Source: Lepas anatifera (Eukaryota; Arthropoda; Thecostraca; Lepadidae). Taken from it: DNA of 64,000 bases. Of the stretch, positions 10,822-21,932 are shown piece by piece. Position numbers and translations under genes: made by a program. Where the stretch lies: assembly GCA_034440635.1 (NCBI GenBank), contig JAOTON010001597.1:1178001-1242000 (forward strand). Direction: 5' to 3'. Within the stretch, counting starts at the first letter, position 1. Each line of letters opens with the position of its first letter. The notes beneath the pieces were generated by a model. That model was not told the DNA's origin and did not search any database. It saw nothing but the letters and a program-made list of their open reading frames with translations.

Positions 10822-12596
10822 TCAATCGCAGTTAGCCGCATAAAGGATCACGCGTGCTCGAAATTGAGCAGCTGTGGTGTTCCACACATCAACATCTCTG
10901 CACTTATCTAAGAACACATTGCAGGTCCTCGGCAATCTACAAAACAAACCCGACATAACAGTACTAACTCTAGCGTGGGGCACATGAAATTGAATCCTGT
11001 TACGCAGGGCTCGGGAAGGAGCCGCTAGAGGAAAGCATTCTAACAGAAAAGACGCGTCAATTTTGTGGTTATGAAGATTCCGTAGGAACAAAAGATCATG
11101 TTGCATCCTCCTACCAGCTAATGAAGTTAGGCCGAAATGCCGAAGAAGGTCTTTTGTATTCAAAAGAAATGTTGTTAATGCGGCAGCGTCCGCAAAGCCA
11201 GATAAGAAATTTGTGTTGGATTTTTTCTATTCGTTTTAGATGGGTCTGTGCAGCTCCTCCCCAAGCTACACAGCCATATTCTAGTATAGAACGAACCTGT
11301 GCACAGTAAACGCCAATAACCAGTTTTGTATCGAGTTGAAGAAGTGGCGGGGGCGCGGTGGTGGAGTGGTCAGCATAGCTGGCTTCCACGCAGCCGACCC
11401 GGGTTCAAGGCCCGGCGGCTTCCCTGAACAAGGAGCAAGCTGGCTCCCGAGCAACCCTTCCAACAGGGAGAGAGTTGGCGACGCCATATGACCCTGGCAG
11501 TTGGTGCGTCGATAAGCCCCAATAATTAATTATTAAGTGGCCTGCCGTGTTTTCCAGTTTGGAGTGACCTGATGAGAAATCCCAAGGCCCTATTCGCTTT
11601 TGAAATAATTTCCTCCATGTGATAGCCGAAGGTAAGTTTAGAGTCCAGGTTAACACCCAGGTCACGCATGGCGGAAACTATATCAAGCCTAGTGCGGTTA
11701 ATGTGATATGAACTTTCTACCGGCTTGCTGCGAAGCGTCACTCTCAAAACCTTGCACTTGGATGGGTTGAGGGTCAATCCCCAATCGGCTGACCACGCAC
11801 ATAGCTTGTCAAGTTCGCCCTGTAGCGTTCTCACATCCTGCAGACTATCCACTCTTTTGTACAGTTTAACGTCATCGGCGAACATCAAACAATTGCAGTC
11901 AACGAGGCTAGGTAAATCGTTGATAAAACACGAAAAAAAGAAGGGGTGATAAAAGCCCGCCCTCAGGTGTTCCTGAGAGAACCGGCGTCCATGTAGAGCA
12001 CTGGCCTTTCACAACCACCCGCTGCTCTCTCCCAGACAGATATGATTTCAACAATTGTAGAGCCTTATCAGTAATTTTGTATGATTTCTCTAACTTATGG
12101 AGCAAAAGACTGTGGTTGACACTTTGGAAGGCCGAACTATAATCAGTATAAATGATGTCTGTTTGAGAACCTGCGGATATGTTGTTCCAGGCAGTGTGCA
12201 GCATTGTGCAAAGGTTTATTACACAAGAACGGGATGGTAGAAACCCATGTTGTTGGCTGGATAAAACTGGTCGAACATGGTTAAACAATGTAATGTAAAT
12301 AACTCGCTCTAAAATCTTGCTAAACAGAGGTAAAAGTGACACAGCTCGATAGTTTGAGGGACACGACTTTGACCCTTTTTATGTATGGGAACGATATTCG
12401 TTCGTTTCCACTGGGATGGGAACACGCCCTGTTCCAATGAGAGTCGGCACAACTTGGCAATGGGTACCGTAAGCTCGTTTGCACATTCATGTATGATTTG
12501 AGCACTGACATTATCAGGACCACACGCTTTGTGTCGGTTAGTACTAAGTAAACGTGAACATGTCTCACTGAAAGGTAGCTTCATGAAAATAAACAT
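10822..12596 (-). pseudogene. reverse transcriptase remnant of LINE 1
   Basis: Successive minus-strand frames carry RT hallmarks in order: KACGPDNVSAQI and QWKRTNIVPIHKKG (12360-12545), SKILERVI and QHGFLPSRSC, then TDYSSAFQSVNH (about 12130). A degenerate GTPEGGLLSPLLF replaces the usual GVPQGSxLGPLLF, and the catalytic FADD is at about 11880. The thumb/C-terminal part (EYGCVAWGG, then HFGLTSLAGRR) lies beyond the SINE, at 10822-11330. Several frame changes and the altered SGVPQG motif make this a dead copy. Clade is uncertain (Jockey/CR1/L2 group). Confidence 0.8.
11349..11534 (+). mobile_element. tRNA-derived SINE, copy 1 (7-bp TSD)
   Basis: It is flanked by AAGTGGC at 11342-11348 and 11535-11541. 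The head has an A-box-like TGGTGGAGTGG and a B box GGGTTCAAGGCCC at tRNA-like spacing, with a GGCT/AGCC stem and a 7-nt loop between them. The body ends with GGCGACGCCATATGACC, 'gtgcgtcgataagcccc' and an AT-rich tail. Isotype cannot be decided. It would be transcribed by RNA polymerase III and mobilised by a LINE. The second full copy is at 52458-52635. Confidence 0.85.
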
Positions 12597-12745
12597 TTAC
12601 AAATACGCTTTTTAAACACGTTTTTTTCTTCGACACTGGCCGCCTATTGGGTGGTAAATTGGTGCCCCTCAGATTCGGCGCTCCCCAGGTTCGGCGCCCC
12701 TCTCCCAAGCCTGCCCCCTAACGAAATTCTAGATTCGTCACTGGA

Positions 12746-12930
12746 CTTGTTAGACTTTAATTTTTTTCTTTTGCTTTTATTCCATCAGCGCGGCCTGTCT
12801 TGCACTTATCCTGACCCGCACTTATTGCAGCAAAAATATTTTTACCTAATTTTTCGTTGTGGCTACATGTCATAAGAATATAGTGTTATTGGCAAAAAGA
12901 ATCTGTGGCGGCACCCTTAATGAGCTGCTG
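12746..12930 (+). repeat. interspersed repeat Q, copy 2
   Basis: This matches 9441-9620, both starting GGACTTGTTAGACTTTAA and sharing 'ttttacctaatttttcg'. It lies just beyond the 5' end of LINE 1. Confidence 0.7.
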
Positions 12931-12937
12931 GTACTTT

Positions 12938-14019
12938 GGGGTGAGTTGTATCACTGTTACAACATACCCCACCTGGCCCTGATACCATAAGTGTCGCCAC
13001 CGGCAAAAAAGTGGGGGGGGCAGCCAAACTTTAACCTGATGCTGACAAAAAACTTTCAACATCAGGACCAAAAACAGTTCGAATTTGGGCTCCTCGTTGC
13101 CTTCTGCAGCGGCTGGATATAAGAATGCCCGGCTTTCTCTCATTTTGACTGAGATCAGGAAATTTTTGGCCAAAAAGTGGGGCCAGGCCCCCTGGCCCCT
13201 CTTCCTTTTTCCGACGCGTATGCCTGATACAACATATACCACCCTCCCATATGGGAAAAAAACGTCCTCATGCTGAAAAATCAGCGGCCAGCCGGGAAAA
13301 TCCTTCTCATGCACGAAACCTTAGAATCTACCCTTACCACTGCTACAGCGATCTTTCCGATTCGTGATCATCTGAATGACAATTACACATTTTCTTACGA
13401 CGAAATTTTACAGAATGACATCCCGAAAACACATTTTCTGCACTCACCGCGAAACGCGCCAAGCCAAGCAGACGGCAGTATGAGGAAAGCTGCCGGACCG
13501 CATGCCGCATCATCTGGTTGTGTCGGGGCTCCATCTCTCGGATAGTTTTGGAAAAATCGCTCTGATACAACTTGTCCATGAAACAACTCTCCCCGCTCTC
13601 CCCTAAGCAGAAACTCTTGATACTAGGAGCAGGGTATAAAAGTTTCCCTGGTCTCTTGACATAATATCAAGGGTACCAAAGAACCAAATTTGCTCTGTGC
13701 CCTCGCGGAAAGAACAAAGGCATCTCCAAATATTTTTTAGCAGCCGAGCCACTGGTTTCACTATCTTATACTTAGGCCTCCACCACCTCAGTGTTTGCTA
13801 AGTAACCAAAATATCTGCTTGCGTACCTACTCTTATTCGCCCTCGCTCTAGCCTTCTTTTATCATACATGCTGAACACTGTTGTAACGTAAATGGAGCCC
13901 CAGGTAAATTTGAAAAATTGGCTAACCACATATAGCCTCTGCAACTGCAGTGCTTTAAGACTCAAGAAAATTGGTTAACGAATAACATACCCCCTTTGTT
14001 CCTCTGCTCACGATGTCCC
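12938..14019. other. intergenic, no gene recognised
   Basis: It contains the GGGGTGAGTTGTATCA motif at the left and an inverse TGATACAACATATACC near 13225, perhaps a second copy of the 6946-7140 type element (about 300 bp). The rest, including a short ORF near 13343-13579, resembles nothing known. Confidence 0.35.
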
Positions 14020-14264
14020 CATAGGCGGATGCAGGATTTTTTATCAGGATGGGCACTTTGTCGAGAAGTGCCATCCGAGCCAGGGGGGATGAGCACTTCT
14101 GGGTGGAAAAATTATCAGATGGGTGCCAAATCCTATCGCAGAGGCGCCGATACTCGCATTCTGGGGGAAAGTGCAATTTTTGGGGGCGTCATCGACCTTC
14201 CACTGGGGCGCTGAGGATCGATCAGGAGAAAGTGTCCCCTTTGACCCTTGGATCTGCTATCAGC
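14020..14264 (+). mobile_element. hAT-like MITE, diverged copy
   Basis: The left end CATAGGCGGATGCAGGATTT and the interior (GGTGCCAAATCCTATCG, GGCGCCGATACTCGCATTCTG) match the copies at 4397 and 61558. The right end is decayed (TTGGATCTGCTATC) and no target duplication is visible. Confidence 0.6.
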
Positions 14265-15555
14265 TACCTACCTACCATTCCAGCCTGGGTTGGGTGTAAT
14301 CCGCGAATCAGGGCGCGGATTCTTGATAATGATTGGGGTACTCCAATTTGAAACTATGTCAATGACTACCATGATAAAATGTGATAATATAATTCAAAGT
14401 GTGCTTTAGGCTTCTCATATGCCTGTTGATGAGCAAAAACCCATTCAAAATTATTGAAATGAAGAACACGACAAAATTAAGTACCTATATTTCACCACTT
14501 GAACGTTTCAATGGGGTTGTCCAAGCACCCATAGATATATGAATAATTCTGCCAATCGTGTTTTCGACATCATGTCAAGAATAGATTCAGCTATTTTGCT
14601 CGGCGAACACTAATTTAAACAAGCTAGAAACGTATTTTCGTGACTCACACGAAGAATATATATAAATAAATAAATAAATATATATATATATATATATAGT
14701 GCGTGTAGATTTATAGAAAACAGCTAATCAAAATTATAAGTCACCAAATTTGGAGGGTGCCCAATGCCCACATCCACCCATTGACGACCAGATACAGTGC
14801 TCATCCACCAACAATGCGTTCACCATATAATCGGATGGGCACGAAATAGTCATCGCAATGAACGCGTAAAAACCCCCAAGAACGAAGTCACACAGCTTTT
14901 GTCATTGACAACCATAATTTAGTTTTCATGAAGGATTTTTTTCGATAGAGGAGTTCATAGGTAACTTTCCAGCGGTTAAGCAATTTGGGTAATTGATGAG
15001 GGTGTACCAAAATAGCCGAGGTCAAGCGACGTACCCAGGTCATCCCTCGCCTTTTGGCAGGGTTTTGGGGATCAGTCTGCGAGCTTTCATGTAATTCTCT
15101 ATTTCCAACACACATTGACTCTCTAAGTCATATTTAAAATTTCCTTGGGGTGAGATATTAGCGAACACAGACAAGGCATTCTAATCACATATTGTCCGGC
15201 CGTGTTCCAAAACAGCGCTCGACCTCAGACTGTTCGTTTTAGATGTTTAATTTTTCAGCAATAAGCAGTACCTAAAGCTGGTGCCGCCCAATCTTCTGAA
15301 AACCAGCAAGAAATTTTCATTCAAAATGGAACACTTGCCTGGGTGAATTTTGTACCAATATACCATAAAAAACTTCTCAAACATAAACTTTCTTAAGGTT
15401 AAGCACATATATAGTGCTTACGTTGAAGTGACACGTTGATGAAAATACCAATTGCTCCATTAAATCACCAATAAAAATACATCAGTAAGGTCATTCAAGT
15501 AATCACCGATAAAGCCATTCATAAAAATTCAATCTGTCAAGAATTGTCTTAAGGG
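14265..15555. other. AT-rich intergenic with an (AT)n run
   Basis: It holds a simple repeat at 14655-14698 (ATAA units, then AT). No gene or shared repeat was recognised elsewhere in this stretch. Confidence 0.4.
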
Positions 15556-15559
15556 ATGA

Positions 15560-16100
15560 TAGACTTATCACCCTCTTCCCTCTCTAGATTCACGATGGCG
15601 AATCCTCCTTATATCCTCTTGCAGCGCCGAAGGGGGCCCGACGAGCATACAATCATACTGTTATATAACCTAAGGAGATTTGTGCTCATATTCTCATGCA
15701 ATCATTCTCAAATTCATTGACCGCGAGTGTTTCGGTCAAATAGAATTACTAAGAATGACACATTTTATGCAATGACTTCATAGTCAAGGATACCCAATGT
15801 CAAAGTCAAGGTCACATGTCAAGTTCAAAATGTTCTTTTTCAAGTTCAAACCCTCATTTTCCGGCCAAGGATTGCTATACTGCTGGTAATATTGTACATT
15901 ATCGGGAATATATCACATGGTTACGTAATCGGTCAGTGACCCCGAATGACCTTTGACCTCAAACTGCAGAGGATATTGTTTTGAACTTTCTATCTATGAG
16001 TTTAGTTTGCTTTCAGTGTATTTCTACTCACATTCCGTTATTGTATGTATGTACATACATCTACCGGCATTTGAGCCATTCCCGAGTTAACATAAAACCC
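15560..16100 (+). mobile_element. relic of TTAA MITE subfamily E, copy 1
   Basis: It shares a long diverged stretch with 37120-37600: 'gtcaaggtcaca', 'ggttgctat' versus 'ggattgctat', 'gggaatat', 'gtcagtgacc' and 'gaatgacctt'. AGGTCA-type half-sites are frequent. Ends were not found. Confidence 0.5.
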
Positions 16101-16104
16101 GCAG

Positions 16105-17200
16105 GAGATTTCCTAGGCCATCTAAGTGAATGCGACAGTTAATAACAAATCATTGGATAGGGACAGAGTTTTCATTTCGATGTCATTAGCCTGTGGGAGC
16201 ATGTGTTGAAGTACTGAGCATGGTGAAACACGCATTTATACAAGCTGTGGGATACGAAAAACACGGCTGGGTATCATTCGACCATTTTACAAAAGAGGGA
16301 GGCCTCAGACTGTCATATCCTTGACTGACGACACTATTTTGGCGACTCGCTTTCAGTTGACTACAATGGCCACGCACCTGCACCTGTGCGTGGGTTCGAT
16401 CCCACCCAGACAACCCCACAGGGGATCGCGGCAGGAGCGGTGAGACGACGGGGACGAGCTTGTTTTCTTCCCGCCACGACTTTTTAGTCACCCTGACACT
16501 TCTCGGAATCAGGAGTGGTACACATAACACCTTACATAGTTCAATCAAATGGGCTAAGCTGATTTGTTCAGGACCAAGTGGTACAAAACAAATTGTGACG
16601 ATAGACTGGCAAACTCAGGTGCAGATCCAGGGGTCGAGCCTGGCTATGTGCCAACAACAACAACGTTTATTTTGTTACCCGAGTATTTCAAACGTCAAAC
16701 AAACGTCTCGATCGATGCAAAAGCGCATCAACGCTCTTAACTATCCAGCCCCTCACGAATTTTTGTACGATTAATATCCGTCAATATACCGCCGCCTCAA
16801 ACCCATGGCCACCCACTACGGCTGAGGTCACTGTCCCGCCGCTGCAAAGATGTACAACTTCGTTTTAATTTATTATAAATGAACATTTATTTAGTTCAAA
16901 TATCTTGCTATTGATTATGAATTCAATGGTTTTGCGTGCTATAGTGCATGACCATCCTCATCACTTGGTGAATTCGTAAAGTAGGATATTTACGGAGCTG
17001 TTGTCTATTTTTCAGGGCTGTAAAACTTGTGCCGACAATTTGACCAATGCTTTGTTCTACTAAACTTCGATGATTTGCATTTCTTGGGCAGCACAACAAT
17101 TAGTATTTGGTCTCTTCGTTGTTATAGCCACAAATGCAGAAAGGCGATGCAAATATTTGAACTTGATTTGCCTGGGTGTTCAGTTTTGACATGCCGTCTC
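16105..17200. other. intergenic, no gene recognised
   Basis: A B-box-like GTGGGTTCGATCCCACC at 16388-16404 suggests an old tRNA-derived repeat, but no paired A box or acceptor stem could be confirmed. Nothing else was recognised. Confidence 0.3.
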
Positions 17201-17204
17201 TTAA

Positions 17205-18234
17205 CCCTCGCCCCACCGGAAGGGGCCATCGATGGCCCCCCCTAAGGTTTTTCCGGGATAGCAGAAAAACGACGAGGCGCAGCACCGCGGTTGAGGGCTC
17301 TACCTCTCACTGCATCATTTTCCCATCATCCCTGAAATTTTTACCCCGGGTCACCCAAGGTCAGGTCACCAGACGAGGTCAACCAAGGTCACCTCACTTC
17401 ACCTTTAGAGCTCTGTAAGAGCTACATTTCAAAGTCGATCGATTTGAAACTTCCTACACTTCATGACCCCTCCAGGGTCTACAAGGTGTATATCCGGGAT
17501 TTTTCGATTTCGTGCCCTGAGGTCAGGTCACGAGGCGACCTCTCCCATTGGAAAAGCATGGGGAAAAGCTATTTCATGATATAAAAGCCACAAAAATGAT
17601 TGCAAATACTCAGACTGCTCAGAACAACGTTTTTGGACACCCTTTCACGGATCCCAGGGGTCATATTTGCCCTTTGACTTTTCCAAGGTCATCCAAGGTC
17701 ACCGGAGGTCAAAAACAGTATTTTGACAATAACTTTTGACCTAATTGAGCTAGAGCGGTGAAACAAACATCATCGTGTTTGTCTTGTCACTGGCTTTCAT
17801 TTGATATACGGCAAGGTCACTTTTTGACCTTTCGTGACCTCAGGTCATATTAGGTCACGAGGTGACCTCTGGCGGTCAAACCACTGGCGGGAGGTCTTTA
17901 CGTTACACATAGCGGAAAAAGTACAGGCAATTTGCTATCAAATGTACTTTACCAGGCCTCAATAGCTCTAATGACATAAGAGTTATGCCCAGTTTGCTTA
18001 ATCATTGCATATTTGAGTGAAAATAGCCGACCTTGACCTAATTTGACCTCTGGAGGTCAAACCATTGACCTGAGCACTAAAACATGCGAAGTAATTTCTT
18101 ACTGAATTCACGCGAGCTTTCTATTGCACTTTGCAGATTTGCGCTAACGCCCATATTTTCGGAGTTAGAGGGGGGGCCATCGATGGCCCCCCCGGTGGGG
18201 CGAAGGTGGCGCCGGACCCCCGGTGGGGCGCGGG
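17205..18234 (+). mobile_element. TTAA MITE subfamily A, copy 2
   Basis: This 1,030-bp element has TTAA at 17201-17204 and 18235-18238. The left tip CCCTCGCCCCACCGG leads into GGGGCCATCGATGGCCCC. The right end runs palindrome, CCGGTGGGGCG, AAGGTGGC, GCCGGACCC, CCGGTGGGGCG, CGGG, TTAA, so the terminal motif is present twice. I count about 20 AGGTCA/TGACCT hexamers inside, including overlapping AGGTCAGGTCA and everted TGACCTCAGGTCA. It is non-coding, and the 63-codon frame it shares with copy 1 is incidental. Confidence 0.9.
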
Positions 18235-18239
18235 TTAAA

Positions 18240-18620
18240 TATCAATGACATCAACAGGGAGCTTAGAAATTTGAGCCATATCCAGAATACTTGGGTGGTT
18301 GCCTACTACGCAAATGTTCCCCCACTGGTTTTTTTGAAGGGTTGATTTGGTGCGCTTATCCTGATTTGTTCTGATGTTGAAAATTTTAGTTGTGACTGGC
18401 AGAAAATATATTTTGGAGTCTGCTGTTCCTTGCATTAATTCAGCTCTTTGGTGCGCGTTTCGGAGTGATCTGTCCGTATTGTTCTGCCTCCAATTATGTA
18501 AAACGCTTTGGATATAGTTGCGCAAATGTCTAACGGGTGAGGTTGTGGAGGAACTGCAGTTTGTGGATTTCGCGTCTTGTCTTGAGTGATGTCCAGTCGA
18601 GATCAGCCTAGCCGAGTCCC
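18240..18620 (-). pseudogene. possible LINE C-terminal relic with a 96-codon open frame
   Basis: At 18545-18610 on the minus strand the frame reads LDWTSLKTRREIHKLQFLHN, resembling the 'LGWxSLxxRR...L' segment near the end of LINE RT proteins. A second frame downstream (18235-18525) stays open for 96 codons (for example RAELMQGTADSKIYFLPV) but I do not recognise it. The two are probably parts of one decayed element that ends exactly at the MITE's TTAA. Confidence 0.35.
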
Positions 18621-18624
18621 CTCC

Positions 18625-19755
18625 CTCCTTTCTCGCAACAGCCAGATCTTATCCACCCTGTCTGATTTTGGTCGTTTCTAAAAAAAATCACGATTCTACC
18701 CAGTCTCCTCAACTTTTTTTGTCCGTTACTGGGCAAGTGAACGTTGGATCCTCGGCAGTTCATCATAGATAGAGTTTTTACACTTTGTCAGAGTTAAACC
18801 TCCTGAGTCCCCACGTAAAAGTATCTATACGCAGGTTTGAATGGCTCTACCACCTCTTACCAATGTCGTAGCCTTTTAAAGCCATTATGTATACAAAGCT
18901 CGAAATTTTAGCCTTCGTCTGGTGTCAAAGCCATAAACTAAACCCAAGGGTAAGTGAGTCAAAATTTTCTTTGTTTGACGATAGACGCGGGCGCCGGACG
19001 GTTTCGCGGCTGCTCCGAGGAAGGTCGGTAGTTCAAAGAATGTTACTGAAGAACCTAGTTTTGATAAGTGTATGAACAGGAAGCTTAAAATATTGGAAAT
19101 TTATCAGTTTTCGTCCGGTGTTTTTACCATTTGTGGTTGCTGAACAATCTCCTTCGAGGATGCTATATATAAGATTTTATAAGCCCAATAAATCATATTT
19201 AAAAATCTTGGAATTCTGATTTTTGTTCATTATTGAGTTCCTTGTGTCCAAAACACCAAAAATCAAAAAGGTTTTGCACTTACATCAAATACTTTGGGCT
19301 CGGGTCTCAAGAGGAGCTATGTTTTATCCTAACATATGCACTCTGTTTAAGACTTGTGAATGAAAAAAACGAAATTGTTTTGCTAATCATCTTTAAGATG
19401 ATGACATTCACTACACTGATTCGTAATTTAAACATACTATTTTGACAATATTCTAAGACCGGCGACTACACTGCCTTCTGCTAGAACCAGTCGGAAGATC
19501 GATGGTACTACGTTAACGACACCTCGCTCAAGGAAGTGCCAGCAATAGAAGCGAGAGAGGCATCAGCATATTTACATGCTCTGTTACACCACAAAAATTT
19601 GTTCATAATCGTGGAATAATTGTGAAGTGATAGTATTCATGGAAAAAGTGTCATATTGTTATTGGATATATTCTCACGGAATTTTTCAACCATGCACGCT
19701 GGCATGCAATAACATGGACGTTAATATAAAACAATTAAGCGCATACCTTTGATGA
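18625..19755. other. intergenic, no gene recognised
   Basis: AT-rich sequence with short frames only. No repeat shared with the rest of the window was seen. Confidence 0.4.
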
Positions 19756-19759
19756 TTAA

Positions 19760-20597
19760 CACGCGCATTGACGGGGGGCGGGTACCCGCCCCCTCGGGTT
19801 TTTCGGAGATAGCAGAAAAACGGCGGCGCGTAGCGCCGCCGTACTTGGTATACCTTTTCCCTCATCATTTTTACAACTTCTGTGAAAATTTTAAGGTTAG
19901 GTCATCTCAGGTCAGGTCACCATTACAGGTCAAGTGACCCGACCTCAAAAAAAGTTTAAGATAGCATAAGTCAGAGCAGGGTAAACTTATCCGATTGAAA
20001 CTCATATCACATAATGGCCCTACCGAGTTCTCTAAAATATGTTCCGGTATTTTTGATATCGATGACCTAAGGTCAGGTACGAGGCATGACCTCTCCATTG
20101 GAAATACATGGGAAAAAATGGTTTTTACGGTATAACTCAGTAACGGATGGTGATAGAGCATTTATTTTAGCTGCATTAGACTCGCCTGGGCTTTGCGGCT
20201 CTAATGATATGCATTTTATATAATTTGACCCTGACCTGACCTCAGGTCAGGTCAAATCCTTGATTTGACCTAGCAAGGTCAAATTATATATCATTCGATT
20301 TGGATTGCTAAGAGGATTCATATAGTTCATGTCGTTTTGCTCTATCTTTACTTGTTCAGATTTAATGGCCGAAAAACTGAATTTACATGTTATCCCTATG
20401 ACGGGCATGTTTTGACCTCTCGTGACCTTAAATGTGACCTGACAAAAAAATGGTCAAATGTTTTCGATGGAGAAGTGGATGGGCAGCCCAACGCCGTTTA
20501 CCGTTTTTCGCTACCTACCGTGGTTCTCGAGATCTTAGGGGGCGGGTACCCGCCCCCGTCAATGCGAAGGTGGCTCAGACCCCCGTCAATGCGCGTG
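19760..20597 (+). mobile_element. TTAA MITE subfamily B, complete copy
   Basis: This 838-bp element lies between TTAA at 19756-19759 and 20598-20601. The left tip is CACGCGCATTGACGGGGG, followed by the palindrome GGCGGGTACCCGCC. The right end runs GGGGGCGGGTACCCGCCCCC, GTCAATGCG, AAGGTGGC, TCAGACCC, CCGTCAATGCG, CGTG, TTAA. The plan is identical to subfamily A with different bases. A second hairpin, GGCGGCGCGTAGCGCCGCC, sits near 19831. About 16 AGGTCA/TGACCT hexamers are present. No transposase. Confidence 0.9.
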
Positions 20598-20891
20598 TTA
20601 AATGCGATGACACTTTTTTAATACGGACCAAAGCCATGACGTCTATTCCAGTGCACCATCCGCATCATTTCTTTGATTGTTTTCTAATATTTGTATATCA
20701 ATGCATTCGGTTAAAATACACCATTGGGGGTAAACCGGTTCAGTACGCGCCATGACTTAGGATATGTTTCTCCAAGGCAGCCTGGGTATAATACCTGCCA
20801 AACAGTCTGTAAAATGCTTGCATGCATGCATTCTGAGAGCATGGATTTGCATAATTATATGCTTTAGTGTACCGGGCAGCCACCCCCTCCC

Positions 20892-21364
20892 TAAAGGGAA
20901 TGTGGCTCCTTTATAACGTAATTTTGAATGAGATAGCCAAGTTATAAAGCATGTCGGAAAACCCGGTACTCAATATATCACATGTATTGTAACTAAAAAT
21001 TTCCGCAGAGAAAAGCTAAAAACCTACCTGAAATGTACCCAAGCGGTCGGCCCAAGGCCTTTAGATGTTAAATGGGCCGGACAGAGTTCCCAGTTGTTGG
21101 CATGACGACATTATGACGTCGCGGTGAGTAGTCAGCCAATTGAAACCCTTGAAGCCTTATTGAATATGGAAGAAGTTGCTAGATCATAACGTCATCCACA
21201 GGCAGAGGTTTGTTTTTCCCCTTCAGGAGCAGGTAAGAAAATAAAGATATTGAGTTTGTTATACATTTTTGAAAGAAATCTTGGACGTTTTCATGATTTT
21301 TTACTAAAAATACCTCTAATTACACTAAATTCCGGGATTCGCCCAAGGTGTCACATTCCATTTA
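20892..21364 (+). mobile_element. TIR MITE family T, copy 1
   Basis: Left end TAAAGGGAATGTGGCTCC and right end GGTGTCACATTCCATTTA are imperfect inverted repeats. The interior matches 41789-42242 in the same orientation ('gagatagccaagttataaa', 'aaaacccggtactcaat', 'gtcatccaca'). Non-coding. TTTA/TAAA at the tips leaves the target site ambiguous (TA or TTAA). Confidence 0.8.
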
Positions 21365-21389
21365 ATGAAACGTCAAAACAGTATTAAAC

Positions 21390-21841
21390 TAAAGGGAATG
21401 TGGCACCCTGGTCGAAACCTGGAAATTTGTGTAATTAGGCGTATTTTGCCCGAAAATAATGAAATCACTCATTATTTTTCTGAAAAATTACAATAACCTC
21501 GAGAGTTTGATTTTCAAAATGCTCCTCTAGGAAAAGAAATAAATATCCGCCTGTGGATGATGTCATGATCTGATAACCACTACCATACTCGAAACGCTTC
21601 AAGGGCTTCGATTGGCTGATGCTCATCGTGACGTCAGCATATGTTGTCACACCAGAAGCTCACAACAATGGCCGCCTGGCGAGAAATACATGAGAAATAC
21701 ATTTCGGGTAGGTTTCAGCTTTTTCTATGGAAATATCGAGTTCCAAGACAAATGATATATACAGTACCGGGTTTTCCGACTTGCTTTACAACTTGGCTAT
21801 CTCAGTTAAAATCAGGTTATAAAGGTGCCACATTCCCTTTA
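21390..21841 (-). mobile_element. TIR MITE family T, copy 2, inverted
   Basis: Tips TAAAGGGAATGTGGCACC and GGTGCCACATTCCCTTTA are a perfect inverted pair. Orientation is opposite to copy 1, from which it is separated by only 25 bp, so the two form a large imperfect hairpin. Confidence 0.8.
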
Positions 21842-21932
21842 TTATCAGAGCTGCATTATGAAATCCATGGAGCAAAGCGGATTGAGATTTCTCAAGCGGC
21901 TCCATACTGGCCGCTCGGCGAGTCTAGTCGTG

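Larger units (their letters stand above)
10649..12620 (-). mobile_element. non-LTR retrotransposon (LINE 1), 5'-truncated
   Basis: On the minus strand this holds reverse-transcriptase and C-terminal sequence and ends at about 10649 in an (ACTAA)-rich tail. Short repeated tails of this type occur in CR1/L2/Jockey-related elements. It starts inside the RT domain, so most of the 5' part is missing. A SINE with its own target duplication interrupts it at 11349-11534, so the LINE is the older of the two. Confidence 0.8.

Noticed and set aside
16350..16420. Possible tRNA gene with B box GTGGGTTCGATCCCACC
   Set aside because: No matching acceptor stem or convincing A box at the right distance. At most an old tRNA-derived repeat.
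17548..17739. 63-codon frame conserved between 7802-7993 (minus) and 17548-17739
   Set aside because: Conserved only because both lie in copies of the same young MITE. Other subfamilies do not keep it.
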